NCBI RefSeq assembly: GCF_001649575.2
Contig: NC_051443.1
Location: 15,110,690-15,174,689 of the forward strand
Direction: 5' to 3'
DNA from: Kryptolebias marmoratus
Lineage: Eukaryota; Chordata; Actinopteri; Cyprinodontiformes; Rivulidae
DNA: 64,000 nucleotides
The translations under genes were made by a program, and so were the position numbers. How positions within the stretch are numbered: position 1 is the stretch's first letter; every line of letters starts with the position of its first letter. Shown in pieces: positions 13,035 through 25,829 of this stretch. The notes under the pieces were generated by a model that did not search any database, was not told the origin of the DNA, and worked only from the letters and a program-made list of their open reading frames with translations.

Positions 13035-13530
13035 TTAAATTGGGAGTGTGTTTTGTTTCTTTAAACTCCTCCAATCCAATGAACAACACCAAACAAGAGT
13101 CAGTAACAAAATAATCTGTTTGGCATTGGCAGAGAGAGATTTGGCACGTTTTTCATGGGCACCCACATACTGCTGGTCAACCCAGAACTGCATTTTGATT
13201 ACAAATGTGGCACCATTTACGGGGAAATAAACATGCTTTACAACAGTATCAGAGTTATTGCCTAGAAGCATTGTTACAACAAAGAAATAATTGACCAAAT
13301 ACAAATTTTCCTTACTTTTTGTGCTACGTTCATAAGGAAACAGAAGATTTTTTAAAAAGGCGGAGGAAAAATTTGCCCTCCATCTCCTGAATGTACAGGA
13401 AGGGCTAATTAGTAAGTGCCAACAGGTGTGCTGATTGTGGATGGGGGACAGGTGGTATTTGAGGAGCAGAAAACAAGGACTTTGGAGGACATCTAGTGGC
13501 ACAAGAACAAAAACTGTGCACATAACTAAA
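13035..13530 (-). other. Long open frame, probably not a gene
   Basis: The minus strand is open for 197 codons between 13,035 and 13,628. The translation shows no recognisable domain, signal or repeat, and has mixed Cys, Leu and Phe content typical of AT-rich non-coding DNA. Within it, 13,385-13,515 looks like the flank of an interspersed repeat ('gctaattagtaagtgccaac' then 'aggtgtgctgattg', and 'ggacatctagtggcac'). I regard it as repeat-derived or chance. Confidence 0.4.
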
Positions 13531-13534
13531 TAAC

Positions 13535-15100
13535 CAAATCTCACAATTAAATCAAAACATAGATTTAAAACACAAACTTTGACATCAATATTAGCTGTTT
13601 TGGTTTTACAATATGAGCTAACACGCATCTGAGTGCACAGAACTATCTCCAGTTTTTGTAAAGCTGCCAGTTGACAACTGTTTTCAAATCAAAAGCTCAT
13701 AATATCTATTACTGAGATGCTCCTTGTTGAAAGTGATATAAAGTGAATACATTACCATTCTGGACATTGCCTTATGTAGCACAATCAGAGGAGACTGGGC
13801 AGACTATTGTCATCTGCTGGCAGGCAGGAATGTTGGCTGGGCCAGATGAATATATTTATAGTGCTCCATTCAATACATATGGAGTCATACTCAAGCTATT
13901 TTAAGACGTAGAGAATTGCTTTTTTTTTCTTTCTTTCTTTAAATAAAGTTTTGTTAAAGAGAAGTGAGCTTTAAGGTGGGATAATGACTGCTGAAGTGGA
14001 TGTTTACATTTTTTCCATAAATGATTAAAAAGAAATTACTGAATTCCCACACCTTTGACCCTCATTTTTCAAAAGGTGCATGGACGCATGTACATCCACA
14101 CACAACGATAACAGATTAACAATTTTCATTTTACAGCCTTCTTGTGATTGCCAGTAAAGTGCCCACCCGTTATTCCCTCAATGTATTTCCAATTATTTTA
14201 TGTGGAAGAGGGCAAAGGGACAAATGGAGTGGAGACAAGAGAACGAAAGAGTACTGCAAGCCAAGACACTTTGTAATGCCATGGACAGGTTATAAGGAAG
14301 ATAAATAGTGTGACACCTTAATGGAGCCATATAGTTATCCTTTATGAATAAAGTGAGATTGCTTCATAAAAGCTACAGAACGTGATTAATGACAGAGCTG
14401 AACTGCCTCCATCGATCCTGGATATAAAAAGACTCTTGAGTATTTACAGCTGTTAATGTTATAACAAATGACAATATAAAACTTGGATGTATTGTAAGTA
14501 AGTCCAATAAAATGCTACAGACTTGGGAATTAGACTGAGCTCGCGATTGTCAATATTCCAGTGTCCTAAAACTTAGGTCTGAAAAGAATAATGGCAGTGG
14601 GAAACCATCAACAGACACTAGAAAAATTGTACAATTTTAAAAAATAATAATTCAAACAGTGCCAATTCACAACTAAAAGCTGTCACAGCACGTGAAAAAA
14701 TCCAAAAATTCAACAAAATAAAGAATAAAAAAACAAAAGCAACCCTTTTGAACTTGTGTGTGATATTAAGAGCGTGTGAAAAATATTGCAAAAATGTTTG
14801 TAGTTTGAAAAAAAAACGGTATAACAACTTTGTTTGTGGCATAAGTACAAGGTTCATTGGCAGGACTGTTGCCTTTGGCTGATTTAATTTCCTGCCTCAA
14901 TTATGCACATTTGTGGAACAGCACACACCATATTATACCCAGTGTAAATTGTTACAAAAATAATCTCTATAAATCATTTTTTCCCATTTCGTCTGTTACA
15001 ATCATTGGCCGGGTATATATAATAAGTAATCCTTACAGTGTCTCTTAATTTTTCAATCATCACTTATCCAGTATTGTTACTGTTGGCCATAAATATGTTT
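13535..15100. other. Non-coding, nothing recognised
   Basis: No exon-like open frame and no recognised transposon. The stretch 13,750-14,420 has balanced composition and few homopolymers, unlike the surrounding AT-rich DNA. It could hold conserved non-coding sequence, but conservation cannot be judged from one sequence. Confidence 0.45.
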
Positions 15101-15104
15101 AGTA

Positions 15105-15210
15105 TCATCCATCCATCCATCCATTCCCTTTTTTTTATTCTCCTTTCCTTTCCAAGTCGCGGTGCAGCTGATGCCTCTATCCAGCAGTCATTCATTATGC
15201 GTGAGGTACC
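15105..15210 (+). repeat. Fragment of 'ATCC...' teleost repeat
   Basis: It begins with five CATC/ATCC units and continues with 'tttccaagtcgcggtgcagc' and 'cctctatccagcagtcattca'. This follows the layout of a widespread fish repeat whose intact form has 'GGTCGCGGTGG...GCCTATCCCAGCAGTCATTGG'. It is diverged. A shorter start-like piece sits at 42,121-42,137. Confidence 0.6.
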
Positions 15211-15214
15211 TGTT

Positions 15215-16070
15215 ACTATTCTTTACCAATATTACATTTCTTGTTTTACTTTACATTGTTTGTTTGTTTGTTTTGTTAAGTTTGTATATAGATTTAATCA
15301 TATATTCTTAAAAAAGGTCCTGTAGCATAATTCCCATTGTGTTAGGTGAATAATAATTGAGTAATAATAAGTTCCTCTTTGCTCAAATACTAGTTTCTAG
15401 ATAGCTATCTTTATATAAATCTGGTGATGTAGTACATGGATGAATAACAGATGGAGGCAAATATCTCTATGTTTGTTGATTTTGGTGTGCACTTTCAGGG
15501 CTTGAAGATGGAAAATAAACACTTATTGGCATCTGTGCCAATATTCTTTACAAACAAACATTACAAAAAAATATATAAAAGCAAATATATAGTAGCTGCA
15601 AGTAAAGGGGGAGTGCAAAATAACTGAACATGGACAGCAATATCTCTGGAAATAATTAACATCTGCAGGTGGAAATCTATCAACACGACTACACATGCAC
15701 ACCTGGTATGGGTAATCTGCATAAACAGAGCCATGACATTTTAGAAGAATGAAGGCTGATCAAACAAAGGCTCTGTAAACGCTTTACTTCCCCATGATTT
15801 GTTTTGGATTTAGTGTGGCTGTCACGAAAGTCAGCTAATACTGATTAGCTGACACTATTCACAGCTCTGTCAGAATTAATCCAGCTGTTGATGTTGATGA
15901 GACACGTCTTTAAGGGAACCCTGCGGCAATGAACCTTGGTGAAAAATAAAGAGTGCTCAATCACACCAACCTGCATTTAAAGTGTTTCCCTGCATAGTAT
16001 AATTAGAAAGAGGTATCAGTTGCAACTGAACCAGCAACAGTGTTGGTCTTTTCAGTTTTGGGGATTTTTA
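15215..16070. other. Non-coding with perfect inverted repeat
   Basis: No gene seen. A perfect 10-bp inverted repeat (GTCAGCTAAT / ATTAGCTGAC) with a 4-nt spacer lies at 15,830-15,853. It contains paired homeodomain-type ATTAG cores and AGCTGAC half sites. Confidence 0.5.
15830..15853. repeat. Perfect 10-bp inverted repeat
   Basis: Left arm 15,830-15,839 and right arm 15,844-15,853 are exact reverse complements around the spacer ACTG. The short spacer would allow a DNA cruciform, or a dimeric protein site with two TAAT/ATTA-type cores. Nothing else about its role can be said from the sequence. Confidence 0.6.
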
Positions 16071-16089
16071 TCAGATGCAACCCCCCCTT

Positions 16090-17065
16090 GTATATGTAGG
16101 GTACAAGAGGAACCGTTTTGTGTCTATCCTCACTCACTTGGAGACCCGGAATTCATATGTCAGACGGTTCTTTCTGGTTTTCAGTTCTGTGTTTAACACC
16201 ATCATCCCGCAATCGGCTATTGATGGGACTGAAACCATCAATGTGCAACTGGATTTGGACTTCCTGACAGGCAGACCACAGTCTGAGAAGATTTGTGATG
16301 TTTTATCCTCTACTTTCATCCAACACAGGCTCCCCACAAGAATAAGCCCTGAGCCACCTCGTGTACCTTCTTCTCAAATATAATTTCTCTGCAAGGCATC
16401 CAGGGAGTCACACTGCAGTTTGCAGATGACACTGATGTTGTCGGACTGATTTCCAATGAATCTATGTAAAGGAGGGAGGTAGAGGAGCTTGCTGATTGGA
16501 ATAACATGAGCATCAGTGTGGCAAAGGCGAAGGAGATGGTGTTGAACCTGAGGAGGAGAGCTTACACCCGTTCTCCAATCAGCATTGGAAAAGTCATGGA
16601 GCAGGTGGAAACAGCTAAATACATGGTCCTGCACATGTCTGATGACCTCATGTGGGCCATAAACACAGCCAGCATCATTAAGAAGGCTCACCAACAACTG
16701 CATTTAATGAGGAGGCTGAAGTGTGCCAGCCTCTGTGATGCTGTGCTGACTTTCTTTTACCAGTGTGTGGTGGAGAGTGTCCTGACATTTTTCATCAAAG
16801 TCTGATATGGAAACTGCTCGGAGGCTGTCAAGAAGGCGCTGCAAAGAGTGATTAGATCAGCTCAAAATTGACCAACAGCAGCATTCCTTCACTAGAGGAC
16901 ATTTACACCAGCAGATGGAGAACCAAAGCAAAAAAACATTATGACGGACCCCACCCATCCCGCTCATGACCTGGTCACCCCCTTCACTAAGGCAGCCTCA
17001 AAGCCCGGACAACAGAGCTGAGCAGCAGTTTCTTCCCTGAGGCTGTGAGGCTCATGAACCCCATC
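16090..17065 (+). mobile_element. L2/CR1-group LINE reverse transcriptase relic
   Basis: The fragment starts inside the reverse transcriptase. In frame 1, 16,125-16,290 reads LTHLETRNSYVRR...VFNTIIP...DFLTGRPQ, matching the first conserved blocks of L2/CR1-group enzymes. After a frameshift, the catalytic block FADDT is intact at 16,419-16,433. It is followed by one stop (16,467-16,469, after NESM) and then by EVEELADW...MSDDLMWAINTA...KKAHQQLHLMRRLK...FYQCVVESVLTF up to 16,793. The tail continues in other frames with KKALQRVIRSAQ (about 16,830-16,868) and a block near 17,020-17,060 like 'FLPEAVRLMNPI'. The endonuclease and 5' part are absent, as is usual for 5'-truncated LINEs. Frameshifts and stops make it inactive. 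The exact family (L2, Maui or Rex1-like) is not settled. Confidence 0.8.
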
Positions 17066-17109
17066 CCTAAGCTTCCCTCTGGACTTGCCTCTTTTTTTCT
17101 TTGGAACTT

Positions 17110-17985
17110 TAAGTTTTTTTTTATTTTATTTTATTTATTTTAGACTGGTCTGAGGAACATATTTTGTCCTCCGAGTGTCTCAGACATAGTGAATGACAAA
17201 AAAAAAATCTGATTGTAGGGTTATTTTTTTTAGATTTTCTGTGTGTTTGTCTCACAAACACCATATGTAAGTTTTCAGATAGCTGGTTTATTTTTTCTTT
17301 TGCAACATTGTTCATTTGGTTCTAATTTTGAAAATAAATTATGGTTGGTGGGTTTTTCTTACAGTAGCACAGCAGACTAAAGAAATAAGTGTATTATACC
17401 TTCTGTAAATTTCTGAAATTATATGTTAAATTTTCAAAATACATAGCTGTCAATCACCTTTGTCCATTTCTGTATCAAGGAAATAATCATGAATTGGCAT
17501 GCAGACAAGTCAAATGAAAGCTTTCATTTTTGATGTTTTTTTCTTTTTGACTAATTGCCTATAATATCAATGGAAACACTGTTGCTACCTTGCACGCCCA
17601 ATTGCTTTGAGTCTGTGGTTTTCTACCATGTTGTAACCTGGCAACTTTAATTTACCGCTGAGAAAATTCACACCTGCAAGCCTGTATACTTGACTCGACT
17701 TTATTTCCTTTCACATATGCATGTTCCTCTTGTGAAGCTCAGTGGCAGAAAAACATCAGGGTATTATGGTTCACCTGTTTCTTTCGCAAACTCACTGGAC
17801 TTTGTGGGCTGTTTGCGTCATATGTTTGTGGAAGATATGCATTAGGATATGCTTTTGGTATGACTTGTCGAGCTTCTCAAAAATTAAATACTAAAACCGT
17901 TAAACTGATACCGTTCAGATCTGGGGGTTGTTCTATTTATTTTTACTTCTTTGTTTTTTATTTTATTCTGAGTTACTGTAGTTTA
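17110..17985. other. Non-coding downstream of LINE relic
   Basis: T-rich tract at 17,107-17,142, possibly the LINE's 3' tail, then unremarkable AT-rich DNA with no gene seen. Confidence 0.45.
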
Positions 17986-17989
17986 ATTA

Positions 17990-18250
17990 TTCTGTCTCTG
18001 ATTACCTTGGCCTCTAGATGCCCTCAGTTTTTCCAGCTCCCCACACACCTGTCTTTTCAGCCGTAATCAACATACAGGTTTTCACTCTGAGATCACCCTT
18101 CCCAGTATTTACGCTCTTCGGTTTTCCTCAGTTCTGTTCAGTCAGGAGAACATTCTTTCAGTTCCCATCTTGAATTGGTTCTGTTATTAAAAACCTTGTT
18201 TGTTCTTTCTCTCCCATGTGTCTGCATTTGTGTCCTCCCACCACTCGCCA
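17990..18250 (+). repeat. Fragment of a teleost interspersed repeat
   Basis: Phrases in order are 'ccccacacacctgtc', 'cagtatttacgctc', 'ttcctcagttctgttcagtc', 'attaaaaaccttgtttgttc' and 'gtctgcatttgtgtcctccc' at the 3' end. This series resembles a common fish repeat ending in 'TCTGCATTTGGGTCCTCC'. A reverse-strand trace of the same end phrase is at 12,771-12,800. Its class is unknown to me. Confidence 0.45.
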
Positions 18251-18254
18251 TCTC

Positions 18255-21200
18255 CATTTCAAGACAACATACCAGCAAACCAGGTGTTATCGCATTTCAT
18301 AAGACTTGAGCAGTGATTTCAGTAGTGTAATACGGGCAGCTTATTCTTGAATGATATGCCTAAATGAACAACCCATTGTCCTAACAGAATCTAGTGAAGA
18401 CTGCCTTCAGAAATATAATGCTTCCCAGCTATGCTCTTCAACAAATATGTGTAACAGAACTGTCAAATGAAACAGCAAGAGCACCTGTACCTTTGTCATC
18501 TGGAAAACGGATATAGCACCTAACTCTCCTATTCCAAGAACTGACTAAGCAGGTAGTTATCAGGTATTGTAATTGCATTATTTATTTATAATATCACAGA
18601 AAAACAAATCCTAAAGCTATAAAATGCCTCTTGTGCTGATGACTAATGAGAGGAGATGTGGTTCAGATCAATGGTTCTTTGGATGGCCTGTTGAACCTAG
18701 ATCAATAACTGCTGGCTGAGTGAGGACTTGTTCTCTGATTTGGTGTTTTTCACTGTCAGACACTTGCTCATAAGATATAGTCACTCTTACAGCTTTCCAC
18801 CCCCACACCAAACGTGCACACACCCACACACACACAAACACACCCACACTTCTCTATCTGTCTTTTGCTCGCTCTCTCATTGCTAAATAGACTGACAGTC
18901 CCTTATGCAGCAAGGTTAATTCATCAAGCCTTTTGACAGAGATGCAAGAAGTTATTGTCAGACTCTGGATTCGTGCCATGCGAATCAAAAGTGTGTTTAG
19001 ATGAGTCCACTATATTTTGCATGAGGCAGTTCTATCGAGAATATCACATTGTATATACAAATACAAAATTGAATTAACTTTAAGTGGCCACGGAAAATAT
19101 TTTTTTGTGGATTGAAAATAAAAATAATATTTTTTTAAGATTGACATCATGTATTGTAATGACATAATGCAAGCAAATAAAAACAGCTATTGACCAAGTG
19201 AAATTCCACCAATAAATAGAGGGAAAGCAATAATTGCATTTGAATTGCAGATTCCGACAGCTAAATCCTAAGCTTCTAAGGCACAGGAAGGAACAAACAT
19301 CAGCATTTCACTCTCTAAAAAAAGCAAGGACAGCAGGATGGCTGACTGCTGACAATAAACAGCTGACACTACATTGCCATGCACTGATGTACCCCCACTG
19401 TTTTGTCTTGTGAGGTAAATCTTGCAAAGAAATACCTGCCCTGCTGCATAATTATAGTTTTTTACAAAAGTGGCTGAGGTCAAACTGAATAATACCAGGC
19501 TACTGGCTTCTAACTTTTTGAAAGGAGCTATAAATTTTACATTTCGGTCATTAGGATGATGCAGATTCTGTGAACACCTGGAGAGAGCAGTGCCATCAGC
19601 ATTCTGCTTTTATTATTTTGCCTTAACACATCACATCACAAAGGTCTGTGTCAGTTATCAATAAAAATAGATTTTGACCTAAGTATCTAACATGGTTCTG
19701 TTTGCAACTTAAAAAGAACATGATCTAAATTTGTTCCTTTCATTGAGAGCCCTGCTTTAGTATTGTGCTGACATATACACAACATTTAAAAGCACCAGAA
19801 AGTAAGCTATAAGCAGAGATTGTTGAGTGATAATGTACTTGTTAGATATAAGCAGAAAAATCTAATAGGTTTTCACACAATATCATAACATAAAGAAAGT
19901 AGGTGGCTAATTCCTGAGAAGAATTACTCATTGTGCAAGACTCTAGGGCTGTAAACAAACATATTAGTGAAATGTTAAGATCAGATTTTCAACATTCATC
20001 ATGGTAAATGCTTAATGATTATGTTTGGATTTAAAATTGTCCCCTTTCTACATTTTACTTAGCATTTTTTTGTGCAACATTTGCTCAAAGTATTAGAGAT
20101 GCTCAACAGGTTTTAGAAATAAAACCATCCAATAAAACCAAATATCACATTTTAGGGACAGTGGTGCATTTACTTTTTATTTTTTTAATACTAAGTAGGA
20201 GTTTAAGGGTAATATGAATGCAAGTGAACAAGGTTAAATACATAAAATATGATCAATTAAAAAAATAGTCTGTGCAGATTTTGGAACTACACCAGAGACC
20301 TGACCTACAAGAATAAAACCCTCCCTTGTCCTTGTTTGAAACTCTCTATTGCTCTTCACAAATTCTGTCCACAAAATCCTCTTCCCTGTGACCCATAGTG
20401 AATGTCTCTATGAGCTCTGAGCCCATGTTGTTTCTTCTGCCTACCCTCTCCCCCTATGAACACACTCTCTGCAACCTGAACCTGATGCTCACCCTTTTTT
20501 GTATTCCCGAGGACTACACTCCGACACAATCTCCAACCAAGAGAGCTATTGATTTGAAGCGTACCATATCGATCTTTCACTTCTTTTGGGCATGAAAAAC
20601 TACTTTCTATCCTGTGATTCTCTGGTTCCATTCATAGAATTTTATTCCCAATTGAGACCTTGTCTTTCATCCTGTCTCAGTCATGTGTTAATTCATTTGT
20701 GAGTGTTCATATGAGATTTCTGCTACCTGTTGAGTTTCCCTTATCAGCACTAAGCTCAGTCAGTGTTTTGTTACATTGGTGCTAGGTTCTATATTAGAAA
20801 TCAGACACCCGCATCATACGGATCACAGGCCTTTATTTAACTTTTGTGACCCTTACCAAGAGGGCCGAACATGATTTGTGACCTTTACCAGTCAAGACAT
20901 CTTCCTATTGTACCGTTAGGCTTTGTGGTATAGAAAAGATTTGAGTTGGAGAGAAAAAGAGCAATTTTATACAGGCACACATTAGTGAACTCAATTACAG
21001 ACACATTTTAGTCAATTCCAATCCTAATCATGCACAGGAGTGGGCTTTAAATTAGTAAAAAGAAATAAAAAACATATTGTTCTGTATAATCAGTTGGAGG
21101 GTATTGATGCGAAACCCACCTTTCCAAATTGCTGCACACAAAAGAAGTAGGGACAAACATGAAATAGTCTAATGCTCCTCTATTCCCTCAGAGAAATTCA

Positions 21201-24100
21201 AAAAGCAAGGAGACAACTTCAAAAGCGAGTCTCTCCCTACTGAGCCCATCTCTTGACTCTTTGATTGTTAGCTATTCTCTCCATGTACAGTACGAGGTGT
21301 TGTAGAGGCTATAAAAAAAATTATGACCTCATGTTTTATTCATGGTGTCTCCACTTTCATAAGATAAGGGAGTGTCATTGTTGCACAATCACAAAATTAG
21401 CTGCTTTTGAGTGCATCTTTCACCTTCAGCTTCTGGAGGATTTCTTATAATGGCAATTGCATGTTTACCTTAACAATATTTGGTAAAGGCAGCAAGCAGT
21501 GTGAATTAGTTCTGTTTTCAAATTGATTCATATAATGTGTTTATCAAATCATTTTTATTGGAGGCAACTTCCTCTGTTATCTGAATTTATGGCTTTGTAC
21601 ATTTGCAACATACAGGCCTGCATACATGCAGTGGTTGCATGAATCAGAAAAAAAATTGTGTTGCAATCCTCTGATAAACAGATTTGCTGTAGATGGAATT
21701 TCTGAACTGAGTTCAGGGTAACTGGCTCCCTGGAATGACTTGCACAGTATTTTGCAGAGCTGTACCAGGGTCTGATAGCTCATGCTGATATATCTGCTTT
21801 GACATTTACGATAGCCTCACTGTATTCCCTAATTATTGAACAATTTCAGCATAAAATCTGATTTAGCGGTTAAAATGAACCTGCCTGAAGTCATTTGGCT
21901 GTGCCCAAGACTTATCTCCTCTGGTGGTTTTATTCATTTGTTTTCTTTTTATTTTCTTCTTTTGTCAACCTTCCCACTTCACTCCAGATATGTTTCTGCA
22001 CTGGAGTCTCTGAGCGAGCAGGTTGGGTTTAATGACAGAGCAACATTGCCCCCTGTTGGGTGTAAACGAGAAAACCTTTCATTCGAACTGATTCAGCCAT
22101 AACATTACTAATGTTTCACTGAATAATACCCATTCCACCTAAGACAGACTTAGCAGAAAATTGCAATTTGAAGCCGAAGGATGGAGCGCACGTGATTGCA
22201 GGAAACTGGCTCCTTATTAATTGCTCTCATCGTGAAGAAAGGTTGCTATGTCATGGTTGAGTCTACGGCATAAAATTCCTCAGCTGCATGCTCATCATAA
22301 GCAGCGACAACAAACACTGAACATCTTTAGGCAACAAATATACTAACCTTCAAAACATTTAGATTTAAATGTGAGCAGGTCTCCCCAAATACAGCAAACA
22401 AAATAAATATATATGTCATACAGTTTTTGAAAAGAGCACAATGGAAAAAAAAGTTGGAGCATCCTGAGAAATATATGTCTTAACTTGACCCTATTCATTT
22501 GTAGTTCATTTGCCTCTGTCTTGTTCAGACTGGACATAAGAAAAGCCATATAAGGATAAAAAAAGGAGCAGAAAAGTCAAACCTTGAACCAACAATCAGC
22601 AAGCATGGCCTCTTCTAAGCGGCCTTACATTCTGATTATTAAAATGCCAGCATACAAGTGGAATAGGTGGAGAGCCTAGCATTTTGCGGCAGACATCTTT
22701 TTCAGTTTGTAATGAAATTTAGAAATGTAATTTAAAAGAGACAGTGCATGCTAGAAGAGGCCTGGGAGATCAAAAGGACAAAATCAAAGCTTCTTACAGC
22801 AAAGGGTAGTAATTTTGTGACTTTGGAGCTGTAAATTATGGTTCTGAAAACCCCATAATTGTTGGTTATTTCCAAATTTGGGATCAACAACTAAACAAGA
22901 AAAAAAAAGGAAAATAATTTGTAAAGACTTAGAACTTGTAGCAAAAAGGGTTATAATGAGGACTCAGAAAGTGAGGCATTACCACAAATTAACTGTTAAA
23001 GATGCCCAAACCTTTGCCACTTTCCCTCATTTACTCTATAATTTCAATATATAGCATTTTTTTCAGTGCAAAAGTTTTAGAACATGGAAACAAAATGTTT
23101 CATGTCACTATAAATGCATCCAAAAACATTAATAAAGCAGTAAGTATGTGCATATGTATGAATGCATGTAAATATGGATTGTAAATGGACCTTAGGAGTG
23201 GTTGTATGAGTGTATGATTGTCCATCTGATGTGTCTCTGTGTTTCCCTGTGGTTTACTGGTTAGTTTAAGGGTGTATCCTGCCTCCTACTTGTTAACAGC
23301 TGATACATTCCTTTTGACCCTGAAAAAAATAAGTTAGCGAACATAGCTTTATTTTATTAGATTTTGCTCCTAATTGATTCCTTTTTTAAAATTTCCTTGT
23401 TTTTCATCCTCGGTTTTATCAGACACTATTTCCCTTAATAAAGAGGGAAAGATGTTTCAACATTCACAGCTTCCCATTTTCTACCACCTCCCATGTAGCC
23501 TTATTCAGTGGAATCCCTACAGCTTTCCACGTAGCAATTTATTTAACAACAATGCTCATGTACACACCAGAGCAAAAGGTTTTTTTTCAGTATTAACCAG
23601 TTATAATATTTTATTTGCAGCTAAGCAACTATGATGTTTTTTTATGTAATCAGTAGGGTAAAGTGCTGTCAGAGAATGTGTATTTTATTTTCTGTTGTGT
23701 TTTCTGTTATACATTTATCATCTTTGTTTTTCCTGCTGACTGTAGAGCACCTTCAAAATTAAAATGGGCAACAGTCCGCCCAGCACTTACTTTTTAAAAA
23801 ATGCTCCAGTGGTTAAGAGGAAGATGCTTTTGCAATGTGCTTTTTTTACCCTAGTTGATGGCATTTGGCATTTCCAGAGGATATGAAATGGAAAGTAAAA
23901 TTAAATTTTCAAACGCAGTGCTGAGAATAAATGCTGACTGACTGTGCCAAAGCTTTTTCTCACAGACCCTTTCCATTTATCCATATTAAAATAAACAGTA
24001 GAATACATATAGTGGGCAAGCCAGCATGTCTTTGGAATAACAATATCAAATACATTCTTATTGAATGCAGAAGCCAGAGACATTTTGTCTGTCATTTTGA
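18255..24100. other. Non-coding, no gene recognised
   Basis: About 6 kb with no believable exon. There is a CA-rich stretch at 18,797-18,848 and short A/T runs. Opposed open frames at 20,356-20,631 overlie each other on both strands, and neither has recognisable protein features. The segment 20,600-20,770 has phrases similar to parts of common fish repeats, but the match is too weak to call. Confidence 0.5.
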
Positions 24101-24103
24101 AGT

Positions 24104-24168
24104 CTATACCTAACAAAGGTATAGAGTGTTTTGTTATGTTATGCCCAGAAGCAAATGGCTTCTGGGCA
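24104..24168. repeat. Two adjacent perfect inverted repeats
   Basis: The first pair is CTATACC (24,104-24,110) and GGTATAG (24,118-24,124) around a 7-nt spacer. The second is TGCCCAGAAGC (24,142-24,152) and GCTTCTGGGCA (24,158-24,168) around AAATG, an 11-bp perfect stem with a 5-nt loop. Together they could form two neighbouring hairpins. No coding frame or known RNA family fits. A chance origin or relic transposon ends remain possible. Confidence 0.6.
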
Positions 24169-24169
24169 C

Positions 24170-25590
24170 AATAAGATTGTGTATCTTGTTGACAACAAAA
24201 CCACATTTTCCCATCCCATCATTTTTTCCATCATGTTTTTTTTTTTCAATATATTTATAATATTCTGTTTGTAAACCTTCATTTTGCATTCATACAAATG
24301 ATCTTGTAATATTTGAAACTGACTCTAACCCAGTTTGACCAGAAGCACAGCAGGTATTTGATTTGATCTGTAATCTATATGATTTAGCCCATCTCAAATC
24401 CAGGTGGGCTAATAGGTTCGAGTTCAACACAAGCACGCACAAAGCACATAGAATCACAGCATTCTTTTTCTGTGGTTCTAGCAGGTTTTTTGTGTCCATC
24501 TAAATAGTTTGAAGGCATGATTTTTACAGCGGATTTAGTGGGAGGGTCGTGTCAGCTTTGTGGATTAGGTCTGGGATACTTTTGATAAGACAATGGCCTT
24601 GGAGGTACACCATTGTTAGCTGGTTGAGATTTAGCAGCTTTCTAATAATCTCAGCATTTTTACCAAGTCCTTCTTCCTTACTTCATATCATGTTCAGAAC
24701 TATATTTCTGTATCAGGTGAAGAAGTTTGTTAATCATCAGCTCAGGTAACCAATGTTGCATTGGGTTGAGCTTAGTTCACCTTATGAGTTACTTGAATGA
24801 TGTGTTATGTCTTATGAAATAGAAAAATACACAAATTTTTAAAACCAGTAAAAGTAAAAGTCAAGGCAGCCTTTTCTAAAAGCTTAAACAGTAACTTTAA
24901 GTGGTCAAATATTATATTCAACAGACTTATTACTGGTGCCTTTTTTAACATTTTGACTATTTAATCAGTTGACACCTAAAAAAAAGGATTCTGTTTTGGC
25001 TCGACTAAAAGAATACATATATAACAAAGACAGTTTGTGGTTGGAAATCCAAAATAAGATTTAAGTTCTCCTACCCAAGCAACTTTCTGCAGTAGAGTAT
25101 ATTACCACCTAAATGCTGTAATAAAGCATGCCTGATAGGTGACAAATAGTGCACCGCTGCTAATGCTAGTGACAGATTGAAGGAACAGGGGAGAGAAAGC
25201 TGAAAGTAATAGCAGGAAGCAAGGCCAAAGTAATGAGCAGAGGGCCATTCTTCCGACCTTGCCGAAGAATCCCACCTACCCAGTCCATCACGAACACGAC
25301 TAATGGATGGATGAACCAGTGGGCCAAGATGTGGATGGTAAACAGGGGTGACACCAGCACTCAGTGTGCATAATGGAGGAGGATTTGACCATGATGTGGG
25401 GTCATCTAGAGTTTTTTTTTTTTTTATCTTTTAGAATCTGTCAAATACATAAAGCCATGCCAGTAAGAGAGGGCATGGTCTTGAATGGCAACAGGTCATG
25501 GTTTCAGCGCTGCAGACATAAATCTGCTTTGTGGTTCCATTGCAACAGGCATGTAATACCCTTGCTACCCTCCATACATCCACCTCATTC
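24170..25590. other. Non-coding, nothing recognised
   Basis: No exon-like frame, RNA or mobile element that I can name. T runs lie at 24,237-24,246 and 25,412-25,423. Confidence 0.5.
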
Positions 25591-25597
25591 ACTTGCA

Positions 25598-25825
25598 CCT
25601 TTAAAGTGATAGTTCAGAGCTTTTGAAGTGGCGCTTTGTGGAAAGGTTAGGAGCAGTCGGTATCTTACCAGTGATCACAGTTTGGAGAAATAAACTTGAA
25701 ATCCGTTCAGATTGACAAGCTTGTTTGAGAGGGGCCAAGAATAAAATGGATTGTTGCTTACTTTCTAAAACAACTCCAGTCTCAAAATGTACATAGCCCT
25801 TTATAAAACATTTATCTTCTAAACA
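25598..25825 (+). repeat. Fragment of 'AAAGTGATAGTTC' teleost repeat
   Basis: The order 'ctttaaagtgatagttcag', 'ttttgaagtggcgctttgtg', 'cacagtttggagaaataaac', 'gaggggccaagaataaaatg' and 'ctccagtctcaaaatgtac' follows a common fish repeat that starts 'AAAG(G/T)GATAGTTC'. The starting TTTAAAG suggests a DNA-transposon end. The opposite end was not found, so the type stays open. Confidence 0.5.
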
Positions 25826-25829
25826 TTTA

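Noticed and set aside
13035..13628. 197-codon open frame on the minus strand
   Set aside because: No domain, no start context or neighbours that support a gene, and part of it overlaps repeat-like sequence; AT-rich DNA gives such frames by chance.
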